DNA of 44,046 bases from a virus: IMG/VR virus record IMGVR_UViG_3300048837_002306, positions 1 through 44,046 of that record; one strand, written 5' to 3'. The notes under the pieces are model-generated. The model searched no databases, was not told the DNA's origin, and saw only the letters and a list, made by a program, of their open reading frames with translations. Below, piece by piece: positions 1-8,237 of this stretch. Position 1 is the stretch's first letter; every line of letters starts with the position of its first letter. The position numbers and the translations under genes are program-made.

Positions 1-240
1 ATGAGCGCACCCACCATGGACATCGAACAACGCGTCACCGTTTCACTCGCTTTGCAGCGCTACCTCCGGTCGGTCGAACGTTTCGAAGCCGCCAGCAAAG
101 AGTTCAACGAATCCTGTCAAACGATCCGGCAGGCCCTACCGCGTGAGAGCCGCTTCGTCGCCAACATCTCGCACCAGCACTACCTGGTGACCAGCGACCG
201 CGAAGGCAACTTCGAAGTCGAACAGATCGCCACGGTTTGA
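1..240 (+). CDS. Hypothetical protein, 79 aa, early region
   Basis: I do not recognise this family. It is a small soluble protein with a helical N-terminal half (residues 8-50, repeated Leu/Arg/Glu) and a shorter C-terminal part rich in beta formers (HYLVTSD). There is no signal peptide or membrane segment. The window begins exactly on the ATG, so a ribosome site cannot be seen and a longer N-terminus cannot be excluded. It stands first in a same-strand run of recombination and replication genes, which suggests an early phage gene of unknown role. Confidence 0.55.
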   Translation: MSAPTMDIEQRVTVSLALQRYLRSVERFEAASKEFNESCQTIRQALPRESRFVANISHQHYLVTSDREGNFEVEQIATV

Positions 241-295
241 CACCGGTAAGTACCTAATTCCCCGCTCAATTCACTCGTTGAAAGACCCGCTGAAG

Positions 296-520
296 ATGTC
301 AACGCGACTGCTACCCCATGAACCCGGCGACCGGAAGTGCCTGAAGTGCAGCGTAACGTTTCCCTCGAAAAACGCCGCAAATCGCATCTGTAAGAAGTGC
401 TCGCAGATCAACGCCTCGATGCGAGTCAGCGAAGAGCAGCTGGCACGCGAGCGTGGCGCCAAACGCCACAACGGCAATCTGATCGACGAGCCTGATTCCT
501 ATGAGATGAGCTTTTTCTAG
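296..520 (+). CDS. Small zinc-ribbon protein
   Basis: The 74-residue product has two CxxC knuckles: CLKC near residues 14-17 and CKKC near residues 32-35. This is the spacing of a treble-clef or zinc-ribbon module of about 25 residues. The tail is charged and probably disordered. I chose the ATG at 296; an upstream in-frame TTG at 278 lacks a ribosome site. It lies 36 nt before the RecB-like nuclease in the same transcription direction. A nucleic-acid-binding or protein-adaptor role is inferred from the ribbon and the neighbours only. Confidence 0.6.
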   Translation: MSTRLLPHEPGDRKCLKCSVTFPSKNAANRICKKCSQINASMRVSEEQLARERGAKRHNGNLIDEPDSYEMSFF

Positions 521-556
521 TCCACCACCCAAAATCACACAAAACAATTCGCACCC

Positions 557-1603
557 ATGTCACAAACCATCACACCCACTGAAGCAACCGACAAAACGCT
601 GCTGACCTATTCAGCGCTCAACACGTTTCGCAATTGCCCTCGGAAATACAAGAATCGCTATCTCGATAACCTGCGGCCGCGGGAGCGTGTCGAAGCCTTG
701 TCGTTTGGAAGCGTGATCCATACCGCCATCGAGCTTTGGTATCGATCGCTGGATCCCCAGTCACGGTTGCGGGATGTTCTGGCCTACATCGACGATGCGT
801 TTGAAAATCGCGTTGTGGATGCGAACCAATTGTCACAATGGCATTTGGCAACCGCGATGATGCGTGGCTACGCCGAGCGCTACGCAACGGAAGATTTCGA
901 CATTGTTGAAGTCGAAAAGGAATTCGTCGGCGAGATCCGCAATCCGGACACCGGTCGGCAAAGTCAAACGTTTCGTATCGCTGGCAAGGTCGATGGCATC
1001 GTCCGTTGCCACGACGGTTTGTATTTGCTCGAGCACAAGACTGCGTCCACCGTCGACGCCAATTATCTCGACAAATTGTGGACCGACACGCAAATCGCCT
1101 TGTATTGCTACTACTTACGTGAACTCGGCTACCCGATTGTTGGCGTGATTTACAACGTGCTGCTCAAGAGCCGGTTGAAGCAAAGCCGAGGCGAAACGCA
1201 GCAAGAATACGAAGTCCGCCACGCTGAGCTGGCCGCCAAGAACAAAAGCGGCAAATCGACTGCCAAACGCCAGATGCCCGAGACGGACACCGAGTTTCAA
1301 GCTCGGCTGACCGAATGGTATTCGCGCCCCGAAGCGTTCCATCGTGAGTTCATTTATCTCTCCGAGGATCGTCTCGCCATGTTGCAGGACGAGGTCTGGG
1401 AAATCACCCAGCAATATCTCGACGCTCGCCGGCGCGGCAAATGGCTGCTCAACACGTCGAACTGTTTCTCATACCAACGGCCATGCGAGTACTTGGCCTA
1501 CTGCCAATCGGGGTTCAGCCCCAATGTGGCTGACAACCTGTATGAGATCACGCCACCGCACGAAGAGCTCAATTCAATCGATTCTGACATCCCCGTTTTT
1601 TGA
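557..1603 (+). CDS. RecB/Cas4-like PD-(D/E)XK exonuclease
   Basis: This is a 348-residue nuclease of the PD-(D/E)XK superfamily, PDDEXK_1 (RecB C-terminal) type. The N-terminal FRNCPRKY segment (about residues 23-30), followed by a helix with FGSVIHTAIE, is the usual helical entry. GKVDGIV and LLEHKTAS (about residues 143-163) supply the D and E-x-K catalytic residues. The C-terminus has CFSYQRPCEYLAYC, which with the N-terminal Cys could hold an iron-sulphur cluster as in Cas4 and AddB. Phage members process DNA ends for recombination. The next gene is a Sak4-like ATPase, so the two probably form a recombination module. Confidence 0.85.
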   Translation: MSQTITPTEATDKTLLTYSALNTFRNCPRKYKNRYLDNLRPRERVEALSFGSVIHTAIELWYRSLDPQSRLRDVLAYIDDAFENRVVDANQLSQWHLATAMMRGYAERYATEDFDIVEVEKEFVGEIRNPDTGRQSQTFRIAGKVDGIVRCHDGLYLLEHKTASTVDANYLDKLWTDTQIALYCYYLRELGYPIVGVIYNVLLKSRLKQSRGETQQEYEVRHAELAAKNKSGKSTAKRQMPETDTEFQARLTEWYSRPEAFHREFIYLSEDRLAMLQDEVWEITQQYLDARRRGKWLLNTSNCFSYQRPCEYLAYCQSGFSPNVADNLYEITPPHEELNSIDSDIPVF

Positions 1604-1618
1604 AAGGAATAGCACCCG

Positions 1619-2422
1619 ATGACTGTGATATTACCAACTGAAGCCTGCAAACCTGTGACCGAACTCGGCAATCAGACAATCTTGCTCTACTCGGCTCCAA
1701 AGCTTGGGAAAAGCACGATGGCTTCGAAATTTCCCTCAGCGATCTTTCTTGAATGCGAACCGGGCCTCAACCACTTGGAAGTGTTCAAGGTGCCAACCTA
1801 CTCGTGGGAGGCATTCTTGGAAGCTTGCAAGCTGATCGCCAAGGGGGATCACAACTTTAAGACGATCGTGATCGATACGGTCGACAACGCCTTCAAGATG
1901 TGCTCGGACCACGTTTGTGCAAAACACGGTATTGAGTACGAAGGCGATATGGGCCACGGCAAGGGCTGGGCACTGGTTAAGAACGAATGGCATCGTGTGC
2001 TGACACGCCTCGCCAGTTTGCCATATGGCCTGATCCTCATTTCCCACGCGGTCGACAAAACGATCGAAACACGGACCGGCGAATACACCAAGACCACCCC
2101 GAGTTTGCCGGATCGCGCTCGGAATGTGGTTTTAGGTCTGGTCGACATCATTTTGTACGGCGATTCGATCACTCGCAAGGATCCGGCCGGCAACATCGTC
2201 GTCGAACGCGTGCTGCGAACGAAGCCACACCCGACCTACGAAGCCGGCGATCGCACAGGGCGTTTGCCCGATGTGCTGCCATTGGACTACGCCTCGTTTC
2301 ATGCCGCGTTCGTCACCAACGATACCAAACAAAACGCACAGAGCCCCGCGCCCGGCAAAGGCTCTGCCGCGTCGTCGTCCACTCCGGGCAGCACCCCAGC
2401 TGGAAAGGCCGTTAAACAATGA
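1619..2422 (+). CDS. Sak4-like RecA-fold ATPase (phage recombinase)
   Basis: A 267-residue AAA-type NTPase of the phage Sak4 kind (PF13479-like). A Walker A motif SAPKLGKST occupies residues 25-33. Walker B is TIVIDTVDN near residue 83. A polar sensor-like segment LILISHAVDK follows near residue 142. The last 35 residues are Ser/Pro/Ala-rich and probably disordered. Sak4 proteins promote single-strand annealing and work with a single-strand-binding protein; the next gene is a DUF669 protein, matching that pairing. The stop overlaps the following ATG (ATGA), so translation is coupled. Confidence 0.85.
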   Translation: MTVILPTEACKPVTELGNQTILLYSAPKLGKSTMASKFPSAIFLECEPGLNHLEVFKVPTYSWEAFLEACKLIAKGDHNFKTIVIDTVDNAFKMCSDHVCAKHGIEYEGDMGHGKGWALVKNEWHRVLTRLASLPYGLILISHAVDKTIETRTGEYTKTTPSLPDRARNVVLGLVDIILYGDSITRKDPAGNIVVERVLRTKPHPTYEAGDRTGRLPDVLPLDYASFHAAFVTNDTKQNAQSPAPGKGSAASSSTPGSTPAGKAVKQ

Positions 2423-2880
2423 GCGAATACGACGAATACGAACCAACCAATCAGTCGGTTGACCTCACGACGTTCGATGACGAGTTCGAAACCGCAGAAG
2501 CGCCGGAGTACGACGAGGTTCCCGATGGCAAGTACCAAGCTCGCATCGAAACGGTGCGACTTGAAAGCAGTCAGAAGGGCGATCCGATGATCAAGTTCGA
2601 ATTGGAAGTGCTATCCGGTTCTCAGGCCGGCCGACGCATCTTTAAGAACTCGGTTATCACTCAGGCGTCGCTGCCTTATGTGAAGGGCGACTTGAAAACG
2701 CTCGGTTTGGAGCTTGCCAAGTTCAGTGAACTCGGTGGGCGACTTGAAGAATTGCTCGATGTGACCTTGGAAGTCACGAAGCGGACGCGTGGCGAGTACT
2801 CCAACGTTTACTTCAATCGACGCATTCGAATTGCGGCAGCTTCTGGCGGCGACGCTTCGGATGAGGGAGCGCCGTTCTGA
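2419..2880 (+). CDS. DUF669-type single-strand DNA-binding protein
   Basis: A 153-residue protein matching my knowledge of DUF669: an acidic N-terminus, then a beta-rich core (residues 35-135) with PDGKYQARIE, KGDPMIKFELEVL and GRRIFKNSVIT. The core resembles an OB-fold-like phage SSB. The acidic Asp/Glu-rich ends are typical of SSB tails that contact partner proteins. It follows the Sak4-like ATPase with a 4-nt overlap. It probably coats single-stranded DNA during recombination and replication. Confidence 0.8.
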   Translation: MSEYDEYEPTNQSVDLTTFDDEFETAEAPEYDEVPDGKYQARIETVRLESSQKGDPMIKFELEVLSGSQAGRRIFKNSVITQASLPYVKGDLKTLGLELAKFSELGGRLEELLDVTLEVTKRTRGEYSNVYFNRRIRIAAASGGDASDEGAPF

Positions 2881-2930
2881 CCTGAGCGTTCAAGCGTACG
2901 GGTGCGGCTGGGGCGGGGTAAGCGGATGAG

Positions 2931-3116
2931 ATGGTGAAAGCCTCTCGTCCGCCCCGTCCCGGCTTTCTGCTTTTAAATCACTGGCATAAGGCGATTCGGA
3001 TGTCGTTTCTGGTTCTCTTGTTCGGCTTATGGATGCTTCGGCTCCTTTTCATTGTCGTTTTGTTGCTGCTCGCGATTCAAGTCGTTGGCATTCTTTTGAC
3101 ACGAAACAATCGTTAA
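2931..3116 (+). CDS. Small membrane peptide
   Basis: Up to 61 residues, dominated by one hydrophobic stretch (about residues 23-56) made almost entirely of Leu, Val, Ile and Phe, ending in a short basic tail TRNNR. An internal ATG at 3000 would give a 38-residue single-span peptide. Neither start has a convincing Shine-Dalgarno sequence. It lies between DUF669 and RusA with no overlap. A membrane location is likely if it is expressed. No family is recognised. Confidence 0.4.
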   Translation: MVKASRPPRPGFLLLNHWHKAIRMSFLVLLFGLWMLRLLFIVVLLLLAIQVVGILLTRNNR

Positions 3117-3119
3117 GGG

Positions 3120-3509
3120 ATGACTGCGATGGTTAAGCTCGAGCTGCCGTATCCGCCCTCAATCAATCATTACTTCAGCTATTACCAAGGGCGTCCGGTT
3201 CTATCCAAGGACGCTCGCTCGTATCGACATTTGGTTCGACGCATCGCGATCGCGAGTGGAGTTAAACCGCTAATGGGACCGCTTGCGGTTCGCATCGAGA
3301 TCTATCCGCCCGATGACAGGCGGCGCGATTGTGACAATGTGCAGAAGGCGATCCTCGATGCGCTGCAGCATGCCGGTGCCTTCTGGGATGACTCTCAAGT
3401 CGTATGGTTGCTATCGATCAAGCATGACTCGAAACCCGGTGGCAGTATCCGAGTTCAACTTGGCGACGCGGCCTCGCAGGAGCTGTCTTCAGCTTTGGAG
3501 ATCGCTTAG
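3120..3509 (+). CDS. rusA: RusA-like Holliday junction resolvase
   Basis: A 129-residue RusA-family endonuclease. The N-terminus LPYPPSINHYF is the family signature. The acidic cluster RRDCDNVQKAILDAL (about residues 62-76) and the later WDDSQV (about residues 83-88) hold the metal-binding Asp residues. Phage RusA cuts four-way junctions and resolves recombination intermediates before packaging. A second ATG at 3129 sits about 9 nt from AAGGG and may be the true start, giving 126 residues. It belongs to the recombination module with the nuclease, Sak4-like and DUF669 genes. Confidence 0.9.
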   Translation: MTAMVKLELPYPPSINHYFSYYQGRPVLSKDARSYRHLVRRIAIASGVKPLMGPLAVRIEIYPPDDRRRDCDNVQKAILDALQHAGAFWDDSQVVWLLSIKHDSKPGGSIRVQLGDAASQELSSALEIA

Positions 3510-3511
3510 CC

Positions 3512-3787
3512 ATGTCGCAACTCACCCGTTTCAATCGGCCGATTGTCCGATATCTGCCAGCACTTCATTTAGTCATTCGTTTCGACGATTCGGGCATCGC
3601 AATTCGTGCATATCGCTGTCGCAAATGGAAAAACGTCAGTTGGGCTCAGCTCGCCTCTTTAGCGGACGACACCGAACCGATGGTCAGATTCTGTGAGACT
3701 AACCACGGTTCACGAGTTTTGAAAGCGATGGGAGTGCGGCTTCCTGCAGATGTTACGAAGGGACCAAATGAAGGTGGTACAGCTTGA
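3512..3787 (+). CDS. Hypothetical protein preceding the primase
   Basis: A 91-residue soluble protein of unknown function. The middle part (residues 20-60: VIRFDDSGIAIRAYRCRKWK, then SWAQLASLADD) looks like a small beta-alpha domain. I recall similar short proteins next to phage primases but cannot name the family. Its stop overlaps the TTG start of the primase-helicase, so the two are probably translated together. Confidence 0.6.
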   Translation: MSQLTRFNRPIVRYLPALHLVIRFDDSGIAIRAYRCRKWKNVSWAQLASLADDTEPMVRFCETNHGSRVLKAMGVRLPADVTKGPNEGGTA

Positions 3788-6453
3788 GTCATTCAGCGAT
3801 CTCATTATTGACGACCTTGTTTGAGCCGTCGGACCTCATTCTCTTTCGCCCCGTGGAATCGTGGAGCGAAGGCGGACGAAAACGCAGCCGTGTCGACTAC
3901 AGAAACGTATGCTATCGTCCAGCTAAGGCGACGACCCTGGAACAAACGTTGGCGCGACTGGAAACCAGCTCCGAGTCTGAGCGCACGAATCTGTTCTTCG
4001 GCGTCTGTCCACGATTTGGCAATAAAGGACGGTTTGATCTCGCATGGCAAATTCGTGTTGTTCGATGTCTGTGGGCAGATCTCGACGGATGCAATGTTGC
4101 TCAAGCAATTGAGCGTTGTACATCTCAGTCAATTCCTACGCCCACAGCAATCGTCAATAGTGGCAATGGTGTGCATCTCTATTGGCTGTTAGATCGTCCC
4201 TTCCTAATCGACGACGTTGGCAATCCTCCTCCAGTCGAAACTGAATGGTCAATCGGTGGTGATGGACGTAAAAAGCCGAAGCGATATATCCTTGATGGTA
4301 AAGATCGCGTCTTTCTAGATCGACGCCATCATTTAACCAAGACAAGCTCAAAAGCATTACAGGTTCAAGACCTACTCGCGGGGATCGCGAGTTCGATCAA
4401 CGCCGACCACACAACCGACCTTACCCGATTGCTCCGCTTGCCGGGCACATTGAATCGAAAGGACCAACGCAATGGCCGTGAGCCGACCAACGCAAATTTG
4501 GTTGAATGCGATGGCAAACGCCGGTATTCCATTGATGCATTTCAGAAATTCGCACGATCCTGTGAAGCAACTAAACGGCAGCAACAGATTGAGGCAATGC
4601 CTTTGCCCTCCGTTCGTAGGCTATCGGCAGGCCGGTCTGACAAGCTTTCTGAGCTAATCGCCGCCAGTTCGATCGCTGCTGAAGGCTCGCGTTCTGAAGC
4701 CGACTTCGCGATCTGTTGCTATGCGATTCGAAATGGCATCGCAAAGGATGATGTTTGGGCACGGCTGCAATCTGTCGGAAAGTTCGCGGAGCAAGGTCGG
4801 CGTTATTTTGACTTAACCTGGGATAGTGGCGAGTTTGAGGTTCGGACTTCATTGTGCGATCGCTTGCAGAAGCGATTGCCACAGGAACGTCCCACCATAG
4901 CTCCAACGCTAGAGGAGCAACACACAGAGGAATCGGAAGAGCAACGGACCATTACGATCGACTCGCGTTCAACGCCTGTGGCCTCGACCATGGATCAGAT
5001 CACCGAGCGATTGCTTGCCACCGGCTCTTGCTTTAATCGCGTGGAGCAGTTGGTTGTGGTTCGGGAGCAATCGATCTCGCCGGTGCTCTCGTCTGCCGAA
5101 TTGACGGGAATGCTCAACCAGCACGTCGAGTTCTACTTTGTTAATGACGATGGAGGCGAGTACAAGCCTCTGCCGTCTTCTTATGCGAACACGTGGCTTA
5201 ACAACGTGGGCCAGCGCGAACGCCTGCCCGCAATTCGGCTGTTTAGCCACAATCCGATCTACACTGAAGACTGGCGGCTGGTCAGTCCGGGTTTTGATCC
5301 CCAATCAGGCTTCTACTATGCTGGCCCACAGATAGAACCAGTCGAAGGTACCAAGCATCTTGACGCCCTCTTGCGGGATTTCTGCTGGAAAAAACCCACC
5401 GATCGAACCAACTACATTGGAATTCTGCTAACAGGCCTGCTGGTCTCGCGGTTCATTGGATCCAAGCCTGCGGCATTGTTCAATGGGAATCAACCTGAGC
5501 TGGGCAAATCGGTTCTCGCACAGATTTTGGCAATCCTTCGAGATGGCCATCATGTGGAGACCGCATCGTACAACGCGAACGACGAAGAATTCGAGAAGCG
5601 TCTCGGAACAATCGTTCGGCGTGGCGTTACGACCATCATCATCGATAACGCCAAGGCCCGCGGCCGCAATCCCAAGATCGACTCGGCCTGTCTAGAGCGA
5701 TCGATTACTGATCCGATTCTGTCCTTTCGTTTGTTGGGCTTCTCTCAAGAAATCCGCGCCGAGAACTCACATCTGTTTTGTATCACCGCCAACTCGCCCG
5801 ATGTGAGTCGCGACCTTATCACACGCTGCGTGGTCATCAATCTGCATCACGAAGGCGATCCAACGAAGCGATCCTTCTCGATGGACGATCCGGAGGCGTA
5901 CGTTCAAACGCATCGGCTGCAGCTGCTCGGTGAACTGGTAAACATGGTCGAACGCTGGAAGGCCAGCGGTATGCCTCTAGCCAAGGTTCAAACGCGTTTC
6001 AACAAGAAGGGCTGGGGCAACATCATTGGCGGAATACTTGAAGCCAACGGTGAACCGGACTTCATGGACAACGCTGATGATGCCGCTAGTGAGATGGACG
6101 AGACCCGTCGCGAGTTTGAGGAACTCATCGCGGCGCTCGTAAAGCATTCACAGGGGAACTGGACATCATCTGAGTTAACAGACCTTGCGAACAAAAACTT
6201 TGTGCTGCAAGCCGAACTTGGTGATGGAACACCGCGATCTCAGTCCACGCGGATGGGCAAGCTGGCGGGTCGATTCGTTAACGAACGATTCAAGCTCGAG
6301 GATGGCAGCTACGCAGTATTCAAACGCTTCTTCAACGGCCAATGCAACCAGTACCAGGTCTTCATTGAGTCGGTCCAAAGTGACCGCTTAGGACTTCCGG
6401 ACGTTGAAAATCAAACGTCCGGGAACGTCCGGGAATTGGAGCTGTTTTCATGA
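3784..6453 (+). CDS. Primase-helicase fusion (AEP-type primase + P-loop helicase)
   Basis: An 889-residue replication protein starting at TTG within a TTGA overlap with the upstream gene. The N-terminal part holds an archaeo-eukaryotic-type primase signature: WADLDG with D99 and D101 as metal ligands, then NSGNGVHLYW near residue 130, and a later LTRLLRLPGTLN. The C-terminal part has Walker A GNQPELGKSV near residues 565-574 and TTIIIDNAK as Walker B, followed by a RecA/SF3-like core and a small charged tail. It probably primes and unwinds phage DNA. The final codons already contain two CGTCCGG repeats of the neighbouring iteron-like region. Confidence 0.85.
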   Translation: MSHSAISLLTTLFEPSDLILFRPVESWSEGGRKRSRVDYRNVCYRPAKATTLEQTLARLETSSESERTNLFFGVCPRFGNKGRFDLAWQIRVVRCLWADLDGCNVAQAIERCTSQSIPTPTAIVNSGNGVHLYWLLDRPFLIDDVGNPPPVETEWSIGGDGRKKPKRYILDGKDRVFLDRRHHLTKTSSKALQVQDLLAGIASSINADHTTDLTRLLRLPGTLNRKDQRNGREPTNANLVECDGKRRYSIDAFQKFARSCEATKRQQQIEAMPLPSVRRLSAGRSDKLSELIAASSIAAEGSRSEADFAICCYAIRNGIAKDDVWARLQSVGKFAEQGRRYFDLTWDSGEFEVRTSLCDRLQKRLPQERPTIAPTLEEQHTEESEEQRTITIDSRSTPVASTMDQITERLLATGSCFNRVEQLVVVREQSISPVLSSAELTGMLNQHVEFYFVNDDGGEYKPLPSSYANTWLNNVGQRERLPAIRLFSHNPIYTEDWRLVSPGFDPQSGFYYAGPQIEPVEGTKHLDALLRDFCWKKPTDRTNYIGILLTGLLVSRFIGSKPAALFNGNQPELGKSVLAQILAILRDGHHVETASYNANDEEFEKRLGTIVRRGVTTIIIDNAKARGRNPKIDSACLERSITDPILSFRLLGFSQEIRAENSHLFCITANSPDVSRDLITRCVVINLHHEGDPTKRSFSMDDPEAYVQTHRLQLLGELVNMVERWKASGMPLAKVQTRFNKKGWGNIIGGILEANGEPDFMDNADDAASEMDETRREFEELIAALVKHSQGNWTSSELTDLANKNFVLQAELGDGTPRSQSTRMGKLAGRFVNERFKLEDGSYAVFKRFFNGQCNQYQVFIESVQSDRLGLPDVENQTSGNVRELELFS

Positions 6454-6745
6454 TCCGAACATTAAAAAGCCACCCGCATGGCGGTTGCCTCCAGTTGGTC
6501 GGCCACTGTGCACACCTTCGCGAGGTCAAAACGACTCGGTCTTCCGGACGTTTAGCAAAATTCCCGGACGTAAAGATTTCAAAACGTCCTAACTATTTTC
6601 CCCGTGTTTTCCGCAGTGACTTAGAACGTTCCGGACGTTCCGGACGTTTGTCAGGAGTTAGTTATTGGGCGGATAAACAAACATGTTTTTCCCCGTATGT
6701 AGATCGTATAGGGAAACACGTCCTAAACGTCCGGACGTCCGGGAA
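6395..6745. repeat. Iteron-like CGTCCGG repeats, candidate replication origin
   Basis: About ten copies of a core CGTCCGG(A/G)A, on either strand, lie at 6395-6405, 6414-6436 (two), 6542-6553, 6561-6573, 6581-6590 (partial), 6624-6650 (two overlapping), and 6718-6745 (two plus one partial). The core is self-complementary at TCCGGA. The block follows the primase-helicase and precedes the next gene. Apart from the first copies, which are inside the primase stop region, it is non-coding (6454-6796). A 116-codon frame covers it but its product looks random. Iterons beside the replicase gene are the classical layout of an origin; this is inference. Confidence 0.5.
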
Positions 6746-6796
6746 TGACTCAAACCACAGCTCTCAACCACTTCAAAATCGAAAGGTCATCTCGCT

Positions 6797-7267
6797 ATGA
6801 GTCACGCGTTTGAGTCACGCCCAACCTTCTACAACGGCGTGCGGTGTCGTTCTCGCCTGGAGGCGCAATGGGCGTGCTTCTTCGATCATGCAAGGTGGAT
6901 CTGGGACTACGAGCCGATGGACCTCGCCGGTTGGACGCCAACCTTTCGTTTGGAGTTTCCGTGCGGTCATTCCGAGTGCTCTGACTCCCACGTGCTTTTG
7001 ATCGACGTGCAACCGTTCGATGACCTCTCCCAGTTCGCTGGTCATCGCTGCATGGACTTCCCATACGGCAAGTGCCGCAAGCCAACCGGCGAAGTTGAAA
7101 CCATACCCGCTGATGCGTCAGCCGCATTCGGAATCAATCCCGACGTGACCCACTGGGAGATGGCTCACGGTGCTGGCGGAGGCATCGAGACCGTCAAGCA
7201 ATGGATCTCAGCCGACGTCAATGAGCTCTGGAAAGCAGCATCCAACGTCATCCGAGGGTGCTCATGA
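6797..7267 (+). CDS. PD-(D/E)XK-like small protein
   Basis: A 156-residue protein. Its N-terminus TFYNGVRCRSRLEAQWA (residues 10-26), followed by FFDHARWIWDYEPMDL and GWTPTFRL, matches a family I know from phages as small PDDEXK-like proteins: an RSRLEA helix, then a conserved E, then a W-x-P-D/T-F strand. The usual catalytic Asp in the strand appears here as Thr (WTPTF), so activity is uncertain. Four Cys/His pairs between residues 55 and 100 (CGHSEC, CMDF, CRK) may bind zinc. Start at ATG 6797; the stop overlaps an ATG at 7264. Confidence 0.65.
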   Translation: MSHAFESRPTFYNGVRCRSRLEAQWACFFDHARWIWDYEPMDLAGWTPTFRLEFPCGHSECSDSHVLLIDVQPFDDLSQFAGHRCMDFPYGKCRKPTGEVETIPADASAAFGINPDVTHWEMAHGAGGGIETVKQWISADVNELWKAASNVIRGCS

Positions 7268-8091
7268 GTCAGCCATCAAGAACGCATCGGTCGCCAAGGT
7301 TCGCACCGGTCGCACGCATCGCAGCCCATTCGAACGGGAATGCCCAACCATCAAGAGGACGCGACTGCGGGCCAATGCGGGCCTCGTGGCGCGTCTGCCA
7401 ATGTGGCACTCAGTCGCAAGTTGCGACGCAATTGCCGAGCCCCCAGCGGATGGGTCCTACCCGAAAAATGACCGCCCCCAGGGGCAGCGGGAATAGCCGC
7501 GCTACTCGACACAGTTTGTTTTTTTTGTCCGACATGTTTTTGAGAGGGCCAAAAGACATGCAGCTATCGAGAAGATTAGCCACCACTGGCCGCTATCAGA
7601 TGTGCAAGTGCGTACCAAATCGAGATACCCATCGCCGAGATAATCGCATTGACCAGCGTGGGCTTAATCGCGTGCGCTGCTGCGAGAATGACCGCACTGG
7701 CGATGTACGGAAAGGTCGAGAAGAAGAGTGCCGGCCAGCTTTGCTGAGAAGCAAAAACGGCAGGCAGAGTAAGCAGCCAGATAATGTCCTGACTGGCAAC
7801 TCCGAAATACCGTGCTGTGCCAAAGTAGATCAATGCAGGCACGAGAAGCAAAGTCACCAATACTGTTCCGCGCCAACGAAAAACATATCTGTACAAGAGA
7901 TGCGCGGCAACGCCTGCACCGATGGCGATCGACCAAAACACGACAACAAACATCGGTTCGCTGCGGGTTTCAGAAAACATAAACAGCCAAAATCCAAACA
8001 CCGCCGTCAACACGAACAAGGCACGAAGGCTGAACGTGCCCGCCTCGCTAATAGGCTTCTCGTTTGTTGCATTGGGCTCGGTGGTTTTTGA
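7264..8091 (+). other. Stop-free + frame opposite the reverse membrane gene (bridge ORF 1)
   Basis: A 276-codon frame begins at an ATG overlapping the previous stop (ATGA) with GAGGGTG just upstream, crosses 7268-7575, where I see no convincing gene, and continues codon-aligned antisense to the membrane protein gene 7576-8094. It ends at a TGA directly before that gene's start codon. The translated sequence (Arg/Cys/His-rich) does not look like a folded protein. I do not call it a protein gene. I record it because it reproduces on a small scale the layout of the 9637-17169 frame. A run of eight T at 7519-7526 is the only other visible mark in 7268-7575. Confidence 0.4.
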
Positions 8092-8094
8092 CAT
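7576..8094 (-). CDS. Multi-spanning membrane protein
   Basis: A 172-residue protein starting at ATG 8094 with GGGGG just upstream. After a polar N-terminus of about 22 residues there are four or five hydrophobic segments (roughly residues 24-42, 48-64, 72-96, 105-125, 140-165). The composition is that of an inner-membrane protein; no catalytic motif is visible and I do not recognise the family. It is the only reverse gene inside the early + region. Its codons contain no TTA, CTA or TCA, so the opposite frame stays open along its whole length. A superinfection-exclusion role would be a guess. Confidence 0.7.
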   Translation of the reverse strand: MSKTTEPNATNEKPISEAGTFSLRALFVLTAVFGFWLFMFSETRSEPMFVVVFWSIAIGAGVAAHLLYRYVFRWRGTVLVTLLLVPALIYFGTARYFGVASQDIIWLLTLPAVFASQQSWPALFFSTFPYIASAVILAAAHAIKPTLVNAIISAMGISIWYALAHLIAASGG

Positions 8095-8237
8095 TCCCCC
8101 AACGTACTGCCGGCGGTGCCCGAATGCAATCAAAAATACCCGTTTTTCCGACCCAAGCGTATTAACGCTCCAAAACAACAAATCAAGTCACTCACACAAT
8201 CAATTGTGTTTCGTTAAAACTTTTAGAAGGCAGTACT

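Noticed and set aside
7264-7575. An additional small protein gene after the PDDEXK-like gene
   Set aside because: All three + frames give unlike-protein sequences here; CQC and RNC fragments hint at an old zinc ribbon, but in different frames.
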